Translations under genes and position numbers: made by a program
Assembly (NCBI RefSeq): GCF_022410465.1
Contig: NZ_JAJSON010000012.1
Location: forward strand, 1 to 64,000
Length of the DNA: 64,000 nt
Source of the DNA: Christiangramia crocea
Lineage (GTDB): Bacteria; Bacteroidota; Bacteroidia; Flavobacteriales; Flavobacteriaceae
Direction of reading: 5' to 3'
The notes under the pieces: generated by a model
Databases searched by the model: none
What the model saw: only the letters and a program-made list of their open reading frames with translations
Told to the model about the DNA's origin: nothing
In this document: piece by piece, positions 42,996 through 51,924 of the stretch
Layout: every line of letters begins with the position of its first letter
Position numbering within the stretch: the first letter of the stretch is position 1

Positions 42996-43019
42996 AAGGA
43001 TTTTTTCACGAAAAGCAGA

Positions 43020-43055
43020 TCGGTTCGTAGTTTTACTGCGAACCGTTCCTTTTTA
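43020..43055 (+). terminator. Terminator after the Gly/Asn-tail lipoprotein gene
   Basis: CGGTTCGTAG (43021-43030), loop TTTTA, CTGCGAACCG (43036-43045), then T-rich sequence. Confidence 0.8.
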
Positions 43056-43349
43056 AAACACTTGCTATTCAGTATTTCAGAATTGGTCAATTGCATTACT
43101 ATTTTTCTGAATAGCTTTGTAGAGTATCAGGGAAAATAGGGTTGATTAAAGCATTTCTATCTGTGCTCATAAATGATCAAAGGTTTTACTTTTACCACCA
43201 ATCTGAAAGGAATCAGCAAATCACATTTTAAGGAAAAATGAAATCCGGAAATAACCCAGTCAATTCCTAATGCTCCGCACCCTCAGTAAAACAGGTTCAG
43301 TAATTTTATTTAAAAAGGGACTGTTTTTTAAAATTTCCAGGCACTTCCT

Positions 43350-43378
43350 AAAAAAACCCGGAATGCTATGCTCCGGGT
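43350..43378 (-). terminator. Terminator of the β-barrel gene at 43402
   Basis: On the minus strand CCCGGA (43377-43372) pairs with TCCGGG (43362-43357), followed by seven T. Confidence 0.7.
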
Positions 43379-43401
43379 AAATAAAAATGATTTTACTCAG
43401 T

Positions 43402-44292
43402 CTACTTTCCAGTCTTCAACCAGTAACTAATTCCGGCAGACCAATAGAAAATGCTTTCCAGGTCCTCCTTATACACAGCGTCATCTGTAATAATGCTTGC
43501 AGGAGTTTGCGGAAACGATATTATAGGAGTAAATGAAAATATAAAGGACTTATAAAAATACATAAGAGGTAATTTTGCTTCAATATTGAGAATATTAAAC
43601 TCTGAAGCTTCCGAAATTGAAACATTTGTCATTGGAGATTGCATAATATTATTCCCTCCCTGTCCTTGACCATTTCCACTTCCCTTTCGGTTACCCAACC
43701 TGCTGGAATTATAATACTCCTCATAAAAGTACTGCGTTCCGGCTGCCAGAATAAAAGTAGGTGTTATCATAAGATTATTCTCCAAAGCAAAGAAGCTTCG
43801 GTCAGCCATGAAATTAACAGCTACATCAGGAGAATCATTATCACTAAAGTAACCCGAAGCGCTTAAAGTAAATTCAAGTATATCAAAATCATAAGCAAGC
43901 AGCCCTGTAATACCAGCTTCGATCTCCGATTGTACATTATAACTCTCGTCGTCAAAAAAATATTTTGTCCCAGAAAGCCCTACGCTAAGATCGTTCCGGG
44001 AGTAGATATATCCGGCACTAAGCAGAAAGAGGTCAAATCTTTCATCTTCTGAAGATACCAGATACGAGGCAGAAAAATTGCCAAAAAAACCCGATTTGTC
44101 ATAGTATCCAAGAGAAGAATATACATAAGGTGCCCTTACCGAATCCTTGCGTCCCATAAAGATCGCATCACTCATGTAACTCACGTCTGCAAGAAAATAG
44201 GAAAAATCTGAACCTTCATGCTGAGGGTTCTGGGCTTCTATATTTCCAGATAGTATAAGCAAGAGCGCGAAAAATTTAAAAATATGTTTCAT
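43402..44292 (-). CDS. Outer-membrane β-barrel protein
   Basis: A 296-residue secreted protein with signal peptide (about 1-20, ...GNIEAQ). The mature part has about a dozen amphipathic β-strands with aromatic girdles (YSSLGYYDKSGFFGNFSASYLV, LLSAGYIYSRNDLSVGLSG, YWSAGISYWLKTG) and a Gly/Gln-rich loop (RKGSGNGQGQGG). It is likely an outer-membrane protein of unknown role, following the DUF6799-type gene and separated from it by a terminator. Confidence 0.65.
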   Translation of the reverse strand: MKHIFKFFALLLILSGNIEAQNPQHEGSDFSYFLADVSYMSDAIFMGRKDSVRAPYVYSSLGYYDKSGFFGNFSASYLVSSEDERFDLFLLSAGYIYSRNDLSVGLSGTKYFFDDESYNVQSEIEAGITGLLAYDFDILEFTLSASGYFSDNDSPDVAVNFMADRSFFALENNLMITPTFILAAGTQYFYEEYYNSSRLGNRKGSGNGQGQGGNNIMQSPMTNVSISEASEFNILNIEAKLPLMYFYKSFIFSFTPIISFPQTPASIITDDAVYKEDLESIFYWSAGISYWLKTGK

Positions 44293-44304
44293 GATTATAA
44301 GATT

Positions 44305-44336
44305 AAAAAAAAGAGTTCCTGAGGAACTCTTTTTAT
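44305..44336. terminator. Bidirectional terminator
   Basis: AAAAAGAGTTCC-TGA-GGAACTCTTTTT, a perfect stem just after the stop of the gene at 44344 (minus strand). Confidence 0.85.
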
Positions 44337-44343
44337 GACTTGC

Positions 44344-45036
44344 TTATTTTTTACCCCGTTTTTTAGCGGCAGTACTTTTCTTTACGTTTTTCTGAACCTT
44401 TTGTTGCATCTTAATCTTATTCAGGTTTTTATTGGTTTGCATATTTTTTTGCATAACCATTTTTCTTTGCTGCATGATGTTCTGAAATTTCTGTCCATCC
44501 AGATTCAGGCATTCCCCGTCTTTAAGTCTCAGTTGCTGCTGATCTCTTATTTGATAGGAACCATCGGGATTGATCCTGGCACCATTTTCCAGCACAAGCT
44601 GATTATGAATACGTTGCTGTTCCTGATTCCTGATCTGGTACATCTGTCCGTCCATAAATACGAACTGGGTTCGGTTCTGATTCCTTTCTCTCATTTGTTC
44701 CTGAGAAAGGCCTTTATTCTCCTGCCTTACTTTGAACCTGTACTGGTACTCATTATTATATTTAACCCCGTCCATGTCAAGGCATTCGCCGTCCTTTAAT
44801 CTGAGTCTTTTTCCGTCTCTGGTCACATATCGACCATTAGGGCTAAGCACAGTTCCATCATTCAAGGTGATTTTATCCTTTAACCGAACCTGATCACGAT
44901 CTCTGATTTGTAATAAATCACCGTCTACCATCATTAATCGGGTTTGATCCCGATCCTGATCTTTTATCTGGTCTTGAGCAGTCACTACGAAAGGGCTATA
45001 GACCAGAAATGCTAATAGAATTACTAAAGTTTTCAT
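44344..45036 (-). CDS. Secreted protein with two DUF6799-type repeats
   Basis: A 230-residue exported protein (signal peptide about 1-20, ...VVTAQ). Two units of about 70 residues repeat the order 'MVDGDLLQIRDRDQVRLKD...LNDGTVLSPNGRYVTRDGKRL...LKDGECLDMDGVKY' and 'FMDGQMYQIRNQEQQRIHN...LENGARINPDGSYQIRDQQQL...LKDGECLNLDGQKF'. This is the DUF6799 pattern, a small β-rich periplasmic domain of unknown function. The C-terminus is Lys-rich (KKSTAAKKRGKK). Confidence 0.75.
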   Translation of the reverse strand: MKTLVILLAFLVYSPFVVTAQDQIKDQDRDQTRLMMVDGDLLQIRDRDQVRLKDKITLNDGTVLSPNGRYVTRDGKRLRLKDGECLDMDGVKYNNEYQYRFKVRQENKGLSQEQMRERNQNRTQFVFMDGQMYQIRNQEQQRIHNQLVLENGARINPDGSYQIRDQQQLRLKDGECLNLDGQKFQNIMQQRKMVMQKNMQTNKNLNKIKMQQKVQKNVKKSTAAKKRGKK

Positions 45037-45199
45037 TTTTAACTATTTTATCATCCTATTAAAGTTACTATCCGGCTCCCTCAAAGAGAATGACATAAAT
45101 CACTCCCGGAAGGAACTATTATGAACCGAATACACAGGTTCAGGCAGATCCCCCAGTTTTAAAGGCCTTAGGGCATGGTAAAAAACTCACATCCCTATT

Positions 45200-45243
45200 G
45201 TAACAAATGTTACTGGAAATAATAATGGGAAGAATTAGGTTTG
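45200..45243 (+). promoter_or_regulatory. Sulfur-cluster operator D with class II promoter
   Basis: GTAAC-AAAT-GTTAC at 45200-45213, centre 45206.5; TAGGTTTG at 45236-45243 begins 29.5 bp downstream. Confidence 0.75.
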
Positions 45244-45285
45244 GATAATGTTCACTCAAAATATTGAGATCTTAGTAGTAATCTT

Positions 45286-46311
45286 ATGAATGCTTTCAGA
45301 GCTTTGGCCAGATCCATCTCGGTCGTCTTCGTCACAGTGGCAGGGCTGATCGTTGTTATATTGCTTGGCACTTTCCTTTATCATCAGAACCCCGGGCTCT
45401 TTGCAGGAGCGTCAGAAGAGATCTGGCAACCCAAAGATCCCGCCGCTGAAATTGCCGGCGGTTTTATAGAGCCGTATGTTGAATACGGCTATTTACTGAT
45501 AACTGAAACTTCAGCGCATATCGGCCCAATGGCCGAAGATCCGAAAATGCATTTTGCGGGGAATAACCTCGCCTGTGTGAACTGTCATCTTAAGGCGGGG
45601 ACCCAGGCCGGATCCGGCAGCTGGATAGGGGTTACCGAAAGGTTTCCACAATTCCGTGGCCGCTCCAATAGTGAAGGTACCATAGAAGACCGGGTGAATG
45701 GCTGTATGGAACGAAGCATGAACGGGAAGAAATTACCCGAAGCATCAAAAGAGATGAAAGCCATCGTCACCTATATGGAATGGCTTGGGGAAGGTCTTCC
45801 GAAGGAAAGGGAAAAGGAGTTCAAAGGCTTTCCGCAGATCGAAATACCCGATATGGTCGTAGACCTTCAAAAAGGAAAGACCTTATATCTTAAGGAATGC
45901 GCCGTTTGTCATGGCGAGGACGGACAGGGCCAGAAAAGCAATGATCCCTCCATCGCATATCTTTATCCGCCGCTGTGGGGAGAGGACAGTTTTAATGATG
46001 GCGCGGGAATGCACAGGGTGCTAACGGCCGCTCAGTTCATCAGATCTAATATGCCGTTTGAACAGGCTACCTGGGACGCTCCAAAACTCAGCGACGAAGA
46101 GGCTTATCACCTCGCGGGATATATCAACAGTTTTTCCAGACCCCATAAACAGCATCTGGAACTTGATTTCCCCGACCGAAAACTGAAACCGGTCTCCACT
46201 CCATACGGTCCATGGGCGGATGATTTTTCGGCCGAGCAGCACAGATCGGGGCCCTTCCCTCCTATCATCGAATTCTATAAGAAGAAATATAATCTTACCA
46301 AGACAAAGTAA
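45286..46311 (+). CDS. Dihaem cytochrome c, TsdA-like thiosulfate dehydrogenase
   Basis: A 341-residue membrane-anchored (about residues 10-32) dihaem cytochrome c. Haem 1 site CVNCH lies in NLACVNCHLKAGTQ (about 96-109); haem 2 site CAVCH in YLKECAVCHGEDGQGQ (about 202-217). The segment RVNGCMERSMNGKKLP carries the extra conserved Cys of TsdA that can ligate haem 1 in thiosulfate dehydrogenase/tetrathionate reductase. It would act in the periplasm on thiosulfate. Operator D upstream ties it to the sulfur regulon although it lies about 4 kb beyond the other members. Confidence 0.82.
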   Translation: MNAFRALARSISVVFVTVAGLIVVILLGTFLYHQNPGLFAGASEEIWQPKDPAAEIAGGFIEPYVEYGYLLITETSAHIGPMAEDPKMHFAGNNLACVNCHLKAGTQAGSGSWIGVTERFPQFRGRSNSEGTIEDRVNGCMERSMNGKKLPEASKEMKAIVTYMEWLGEGLPKEREKEFKGFPQIEIPDMVVDLQKGKTLYLKECAVCHGEDGQGQKSNDPSIAYLYPPLWGEDSFNDGAGMHRVLTAAQFIRSNMPFEQATWDAPKLSDEEAYHLAGYINSFSRPHKQHLELDFPDRKLKPVSTPYGPWADDFSAEQHRSGPFPPIIEFYKKKYNLTKTK

Positions 46312-46369
46312 GGCCTGAAGAGGTTTTTAGTTCCGTTGGTTCACTAGTCTGACAAGATGTGCAGGCGCA

Positions 46370-47248
46370 CTAGTTTTTCTTAATGCCCTTCCAAATCTTT
46401 TTCCCCAGGCCTACCACCGGCAGAGTGATCGCACCAACCACCACTCCTACCAGAAATTCTCCAAGGATGGATGGCAGACTGTGTACCAGTTCATGTATAA
46501 AAGGAAGATTATGCACAAAGATCCCTCCTGAAACCAGTAGCAGAGCTATGGTCCCTATCACTCCCAAAGATTTGATCACCCAGGGCAGGGCATTCACCAG
46601 GAAGTTACCAACCATGTCTGAGAAACTATCGGTTTTGTCGTTAAGCTCTATGAGTTTCGCCCCGAACTCGTCCATACGAACTATGAGCGCCACGATTCCA
46701 TAGACACCCACCGTTGCCACGAGGGCGATAAGGGAAACCACCATGATCTGGGTGGCGATAGGCTCAGTGCTTACCGTACCAAGGGCGATGATCACGATCT
46801 CCACCGAGAGGATGAAATCGGTGATAATGGCCGATTTTATCTTTTCCTTCTCCCGTGCCAGAGCCTCTTCTTTGGTGATCTTCTCCAGTTTAGGCTTTTC
46901 CTTCGGGTGCGCATGCGGAAACAAATATTCATAGACCTTTTCGGCACCTTCATAAGCCAGGTAGAGTCCGCCCATGAGCAGGATAATCTTTACCGCGATG
47001 GGCACAAAGGCACTTAACAGAAAGGCGACGGGCAGGATGATAAGTTTGTTGAGAAAGGAACCTTTAGTGATGGCCCAGAGCACGGGGATCTCACGGGAAG
47101 ACATAAAGCCCGAGGCTTTTTCGGCATTCACCGCGAGGTCGTCCCCCAGGATGCCGGCGGTTTTTTTTCCGGCTACTTTTCCCATGGTGGCCACATCGTC
47201 CATTAAAGCAGCTATATCGTCCAGCAGCGCAAAAAATCCTGACGCCAT
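46370..47248 (-). CDS. DUF808/YedI-family membrane protein
   Basis: A 292-residue inner-membrane protein beginning MASGFFALLDDIAALMDDVA, the diagnostic start of the DUF808 (YedI) family. It has about 7 hydrophobic segments and a His-rich loop FPHAHPKEKPKLEKITKEEALAREKEKIKSAI. Function is unknown. It converges with the cytochrome gene and carries no sulfur-type operator. Confidence 0.92.
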   Translation of the reverse strand: MASGFFALLDDIAALMDDVATMGKVAGKKTAGILGDDLAVNAEKASGFMSSREIPVLWAITKGSFLNKLIILPVAFLLSAFVPIAVKIILLMGGLYLAYEGAEKVYEYLFPHAHPKEKPKLEKITKEEALAREKEKIKSAIITDFILSVEIVIIALGTVSTEPIATQIMVVSLIALVATVGVYGIVALIVRMDEFGAKLIELNDKTDSFSDMVGNFLVNALPWVIKSLGVIGTIALLLVSGGIFVHNLPFIHELVHSLPSILGEFLVGVVVGAITLPVVGLGKKIWKGIKKN

Positions 47249-47500
47249 AATTCTTTTGGTTGTTTTAAGAAGAGCCCAATTTCAGTCTTTTTCAGCTAAA
47301 CTGAAAAATTTTATGGCTTTATTCTCCCATTATTAACTATTTTGAGCCCTTTTGTTAACCCCCTTAGAATATGTAAACTTCGAAAAATAGTAGTTCTCTC
47401 CGAATCCACAATCAAGCTTTCAATTACCATATAGTGGAATTTTTCCATTAATTTGGATAAAATCCTTTCAAAACTTCCAGAAAACTTTTAATTTGCCGCC

Positions 47501-48940
47501 ATGAAAGATGTCAAGTTCGCAATAACCGATATCGAAACTACCGGCAGTGGGATCAAAGGCAATAAGATCACCGAGATATGCGTCATGGTGGTGCAAAATG
47601 GAGAAGTAATAGATAAATACTCTTCTTTGGTGAATCCCAGTCAATCAATACCATTATATATTGAAAGTCTTACCGGAATCAATGATGAGATGGTTGGTGA
47701 TGCTCCTCAATTCTCTGAGATTGCTGGAGATGTGGAGAAAATCACAGAAGATTGCGTGTTCGTGGCTCATAATGTAAATTTCGATTATAACATTATTCGT
47801 TCTGAATTTGCCGCTATCGGAAAGGAATTCAAGCGGAAGCGCCTGTGCACTGTCAGGCTCACCAAAAACCTGATCCCCGGACTGTTTTCCTACAGTCTTG
47901 GAAATATCTGTACATCTATCAATATTCCTCACTACGATCGTCACCGTGCGGGAGGCGATACTGAAGCTACAGTCAACCTTTTTCAGAGGTGTCTTTCATT
48001 AGACCCTGAATATGAAGTGATCACAAAATTACTGAATCAGAGAACGGCCGCATCCTATCTCCCTCCAAATTTCAAAAGATCTGATTTTGAAAAACTTCCG
48101 CAATCAACAGGGGTCTATTTCTTCAAAGATAAAGACGGGATTCCCCTTTACATAGGAAAGGCAAAAAACATTAAGAGTAGAATAAAGTCCCATTTTCAGG
48201 AAAGGTCTAACAGGAAATATAAACTGATGCAGGCTACCTACAGTATAGATTATGAACTTACCGGAAATGAACTACTCGCCCTGCTGCGCGAATCTGAACT
48301 GATCCTGAAATATTACCCGAAATTTAACAAAGCACAAAAAAAGCCGGGACGGCCATATACACTTACCTCCTATCATAATCAAAAAGGTATCGAACAGTTT
48401 GCTTTGCATAAGAATAAGATCGCACCAGTGACCTGGATGAAGTTCTACACCCGCGATGAGGCGATAAAATTCCTGGAATTTTTATGCGAGGAATTTAAAC
48501 TCTGCCCAAAATACTGCGCACTTCAAAGTGGGGTTAAATATTGTGACCATTACAAGATTACTCCCTGTAGTGGTGCCTGTAAGAATGAGATCGATGCGGA
48601 AGAATATAATATTAGGGTCTCTAAAGCCATAGAGTATCTTGAAAAATTTGAGGATTCCTGTCTTTTGGTAGAAAAAGGAAGAACTGCAAAGGAAAAATCT
48701 TTTATCTACCTCAACCAGGGCAGGTATGCCGGATATGGTTTCATAGATAATTCCCAGGAATTCAATCATTCGGAGGAATTCAAAAATTTTCTTATTCCGC
48801 AGAAGAATTCCAGTTATACCGATAGAATTCTAAGTCGATATTTGAATACCAAAAAGGAACTTATTAAAATTCCACTCGACACATCCCGGGAAGCGGGGAC
48901 AAAATCTACCGAAAGTTTCTTCGGTGGGCTGATCCAATAA
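47501..48940 (+). CDS. DEDDh exonuclease-GIY-YIG (UvrC-like) fusion nuclease
   Basis: A 479-residue cytoplasmic DNA repair-type protein. Residues about 5-165 form a DnaQ-like 3'-5' exonuclease: FAITDIETTGSG (Asp-Glu), VAHNVNFDYNI and HRAGGDTEAT (His-Asp). Residues about 190-275 form a GIY-YIG domain: TGVYFFKDKDGIPLYIGKAKNIKSRIKSHF and ELLALLRESELI (Glu). The rest resembles the Cys-rich region of UvrC/Cho relatives (CPKYCALQSGVKYCDHYKITPCSGAC). This DnaQ-UvrC-like fusion is known in Bacteroidota and Actinobacteria; its precise substrate is not established. Confidence 0.88.
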   Translation: MKDVKFAITDIETTGSGIKGNKITEICVMVVQNGEVIDKYSSLVNPSQSIPLYIESLTGINDEMVGDAPQFSEIAGDVEKITEDCVFVAHNVNFDYNIIRSEFAAIGKEFKRKRLCTVRLTKNLIPGLFSYSLGNICTSINIPHYDRHRAGGDTEATVNLFQRCLSLDPEYEVITKLLNQRTAASYLPPNFKRSDFEKLPQSTGVYFFKDKDGIPLYIGKAKNIKSRIKSHFQERSNRKYKLMQATYSIDYELTGNELLALLRESELILKYYPKFNKAQKKPGRPYTLTSYHNQKGIEQFALHKNKIAPVTWMKFYTRDEAIKFLEFLCEEFKLCPKYCALQSGVKYCDHYKITPCSGACKNEIDAEEYNIRVSKAIEYLEKFEDSCLLVEKGRTAKEKSFIYLNQGRYAGYGFIDNSQEFNHSEEFKNFLIPQKNSSYTDRILSRYLNTKKELIKIPLDTSREAGTKSTESFFGGLIQ

Positions 48941-49266
48941 AATCAAAAGAGAGGTTCTGCGGCTTCTGCAACACTGAATACGTCTTTCCTTACTTTATAG
49001 AAATGCAAGCTTCTAAGGCTTTTGCAAATCAAATCCCCAATCAAAAAATCAACATTATAAAAAACTTTAGCTCCGCCTTTTTTTTCTTTTAAACATTTAA
49101 CGGAAGTTGAACTAATCTTAAACTCTTGTAAATTCAACTATTAGTCCCTTCAAGAATCGTTATATTCCATCTTATCACAAAAAAATGTAACTTTAAAAGG
49201 CTGGTTATCAACCTGAAGATTCAAGTCTATACCAGTTCGTTCAGTTAAATTAAAACAGGCGTTATT
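48941..49266. other. Gene-free region before the RND efflux operon
   Basis: A minus-strand frame at 48943-49137 gives a 64-residue peptide without recognisable features and is not called. No clear promoter or operator is seen. Confidence 0.4.
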
Positions 49267-50700
49267 CTGGCAAAAAATTTCATTAAAAAGATAGGCGACC
49301 TCCTCGCTCATTGGCGTCCATATAATACATGGATACTAACTCTCTGTTTTATTTTCTTTTTGAAAACCAGTTGTGCACCAAAGCTTGAAGATGTAAAGGC
49401 TCCAATCAGTGAACCGGAAGAATTTTCAGTTTCAGGAACTGATACCATCCCGGAAAAATGGTGGACCAGTTTTGAGGATCCCAATTTGAATCGGTTGGTA
49501 AATCAGGCTTTAGAGACCAATCTTCAGCTCGCGGGCGATTGGGAACAATTCAGGGCAGCCCTTGCCGTAGTGCAAAGAGAAAAATCCTTTCTTTGGCCAG
49601 ATATTGAAGCCTCGGCCAGAGCAGCCATAAGCCGACCGGAACCGGACTTTGCCGGGGGAGAAAATATGCAGGTGGGCCTTTCAGCCTCATATGAGATCGA
49701 TCTCTGGGGTCGCATTCGTTCAGGAATCGAAGCTGAAAAATTCCGGGCACAGGCTTCTTATTTTGATTACCAGGCGGCTGCCATGACTCTATCCGCAGAA
49801 ACGAGTATTACCTGGTTTCAACTGGTCTCGGCCAGAAAGCAACTGGCTCTCATCAACAAACAGATAGAAACCAATGAAGATATTGTGAGGTTGATCAGAG
49901 CACGTTTTACCGGTGGACAGATAAGAGCTGTAGACATATTGAGACAGGAACAATTACTTGAAAGCACAAAAGATCAAAGAATATTTTACGAGACTAATAT
50001 TGAGTTGCTCCGTAATCAATTATCAGTATTGTTGGGGCGACCTCCACAGAATGAAAGTATTTTTCCCGCAGACAGCCTTCCGAAACTCCCTCCCTTACCT
50101 GAGACCGGACTTCCTCTGGAACTTATCAGGCGCCGTCCTGATGTAAGGCAGGCATATAATCTGGTGCTGGCAGCCGATAGGGACATGGCACAGGCAATAA
50201 GAAATAAATATCCCAGAATATCATTAAATTTAGAAGGTCAAATGCGGTCCAACAATTATAATTCATTGTTTCAGGACTGGGCCTATACTCTGGCCGGAAA
50301 TATTGTAGCTCCCCTGATTTATGGAGGAAGATTACAGGCTGAAGTTGACAGGACCCAGGCCACCAAAAACCAGATATTATATGACTACGGACAAACTGTA
50401 TTAATCTCCTTCAGGGAAGTAGAGGATGCCCTTATCAGAGAACAAAACCAAAAGAAAAGAATAGAAGTTCTGCAAAAGCGACTGGATCTGGCAAAAAAAA
50501 CCAGTGATCAGTTAAAAACAGAATTTCTTAATGGTCTTAGCGATTATCTGGAAGTGCTTTTACAGCTGGATGAACAGCAACAGTTACAGCGGGATATGAT
50601 CGAGGCTAAACAAAGCCTGCTGGAAATAAGGATCTCATTGTATAGGGCTTTGGCGGGTGACTTTGGATATGAACCGCCGGAAAACTCTCAGATAAACTAA
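49267..50700 (+). CDS. Outer-membrane efflux lipoprotein (NodT/OprM type)
   Basis: TolC-family outer-membrane channel, first gene of an RND operon. From TTG 49360 it is 446 residues but begins KTSCAP, leaving the lipobox without a signal peptide. In the same frame upstream the codons read NTWILTLCFIFFLKTSCAP, a proper lipoprotein signal. That frame is open from 49249 but has no ATG, GTG or TTG; CTG 49267 (preceded by AGG) or an ATT is the best candidate, so the exact start is uncertain. Body: two OEP repeats (about 60-245 and 255-440 from 49360), SASYEIDLWGRIRSG, LIRRRPDVRQAY and REVEDAL, all family signatures. Confidence 0.85.
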   Translation: MAKNFIKKIGDLLAHWRPYNTWILTLCFIFFLKTSCAPKLEDVKAPISEPEEFSVSGTDTIPEKWWTSFEDPNLNRLVNQALETNLQLAGDWEQFRAALAVVQREKSFLWPDIEASARAAISRPEPDFAGGENMQVGLSASYEIDLWGRIRSGIEAEKFRAQASYFDYQAAAMTLSAETSITWFQLVSARKQLALINKQIETNEDIVRLIRARFTGGQIRAVDILRQEQLLESTKDQRIFYETNIELLRNQLSVLLGRPPQNESIFPADSLPKLPPLPETGLPLELIRRRPDVRQAYNLVLAADRDMAQAIRNKYPRISLNLEGQMRSNNYNSLFQDWAYTLAGNIVAPLIYGGRLQAEVDRTQATKNQILYDYGQTVLISFREVEDALIREQNQKKRIEVLQKRLDLAKKTSDQLKTEFLNGLSDYLEVLLQLDEQQQLQRDMIEAKQSLLEIRISLYRALAGDFGYEPPENSQIN

Positions 50701-50712
50701 AGACATTCAAGT

Positions 50713-51918
50713 ATGAAAACCCGTAAAATATTGATGATCTGTGGAATAATCCTGCTGGCCGCCATAGCAGTAACCCTGCTCATCTTTATGACAGAACCTA
50801 AAGCCAAGCAGGAAGGAGCTACCAAACAAATGGCTATGCTGGTGGAAGTTACACCTGCAGAACAAGGTGATTTCATCCCTGTAATCCAGGCCACCGGAAC
50901 TGTTCAGCCAGTTGAGGACGTGATTATTAGCCCCCTGGTGAATGGAAAGGTTATTAGACGTGACCCATCATTCGTACCGGGAGGATTTGTTAAAAAGGGA
51001 GAGATACTGCTACAGGTAGACCCTTCAGATTATCGCAACATACTGGAGCTTAGAAAAAGTGAGCTGCTCCAGACAGAAACCGATCTGGAGATGGAAATGG
51101 GTCGACAGGAAGTGGCAGAAAAGGATTTGGAACTCGTTGGAAATGATTCCCTTTCTTCGAAACAGCGTTCCCTTGTGCTTAGAGAGCCACAGTTAAATGC
51201 TGCAAAAGCTAATATCAAGGCGGCAAGGGCCGCTGTGAATCAGGCTGAGATCAATCTTTCCAGAACTACCTTAAGAGCTCCGTTCGACGCGCATATTCTT
51301 AATCAAAATGTAACCGTGGGCTCACAAGTTGCTCCGGGAGATAACCTCGGCCGGCTGGTAGGCACAGATTATTACTGGGTGACACTTACTGTCCCGGTAT
51401 CAAAACTTCAATGGCTGAGTTTTCCCGATTCTGAGAATGAGACGGGTTCTATAGTAAAAATTAGAAACAATACGGCCTGGCCTGCCGGAAGTTTCAGGGT
51501 CGGTTATCTGGATAAACAGGTTGGAGCCCTGGATGAACAGACAAGACTGGCAAGGGTACTTATTAAAGTTCCTGATCCTCTTGCACAGAAGAAGGAGCAG
51601 AATAAACCTAAACTTATGATTGGAACCTTTGTAGAAGCAAATATTCAGGCAAATGAAATAAAAGAAGTGATAAGAATAAACAGGAATTATGTAAGGAACA
51701 ATCAAACAGTTTGGGTAATGCAGGAAGATGAACTTTCTATAAGAAATGTTGAAATAGTACTTACAGATTCAGATTATGCATACATCTCGCAGGGCCTGAA
51801 AGAAGGAGAAAAAATAGTGACCACAAATTTGAGTACCGTTACAGAGGGAATAAAACTCAGAACCCAGGCCAATGATTCTTTAACCGACACAGGAAATTCA
51901 GCTAAAGCAGTGGAATAG
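50713..51918 (+). CDS. RND efflux periplasmic adaptor (HlyD/AcrA family)
   Basis: A 401-residue membrane-fusion protein. N-terminal membrane anchor (about 6-27), biotinyl-lipoyl half VIISPLVNGKVIRRDPSFVPGGFVKKGEILLQVD, a coiled-coil hairpin (about 110-185), then SRTTLRAPFDAHILNQNVTVGSQVAPGD, the second half, β-barrel and membrane-proximal domain. It links the inner-membrane pump at 51925 with the outer-membrane channel upstream. Start is 12 bases after the channel gene. Substrate not predictable. Confidence 0.93.
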   Translation: MKTRKILMICGIILLAAIAVTLLIFMTEPKAKQEGATKQMAMLVEVTPAEQGDFIPVIQATGTVQPVEDVIISPLVNGKVIRRDPSFVPGGFVKKGEILLQVDPSDYRNILELRKSELLQTETDLEMEMGRQEVAEKDLELVGNDSLSSKQRSLVLREPQLNAAKANIKAARAAVNQAEINLSRTTLRAPFDAHILNQNVTVGSQVAPGDNLGRLVGTDYYWVTLTVPVSKLQWLSFPDSENETGSIVKIRNNTAWPAGSFRVGYLDKQVGALDEQTRLARVLIKVPDPLAQKKEQNKPKLMIGTFVEANIQANEIKEVIRINRNYVRNNQTVWVMQEDELSIRNVEIVLTDSDYAYISQGLKEGEKIVTTNLSTVTEGIKLRTQANDSLTDTGNSAKAVE

Positions 51919-51924
51919 AAGAAA

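Larger units (their letters stand above)
42996..43401. other. Gene-free region between convergent genes
   Basis: About 400 bp holding one terminator for each of the two convergent genes and otherwise AT-rich sequence with no frame worth calling. Confidence 0.5.

Noticed and set aside
48943-49137. Minus-strand 64-residue frame after the exonuclease fusion gene
   Set aside because: No ribosome-binding context, no motif, and it is squeezed against the stop of a convergent gene; most likely random.
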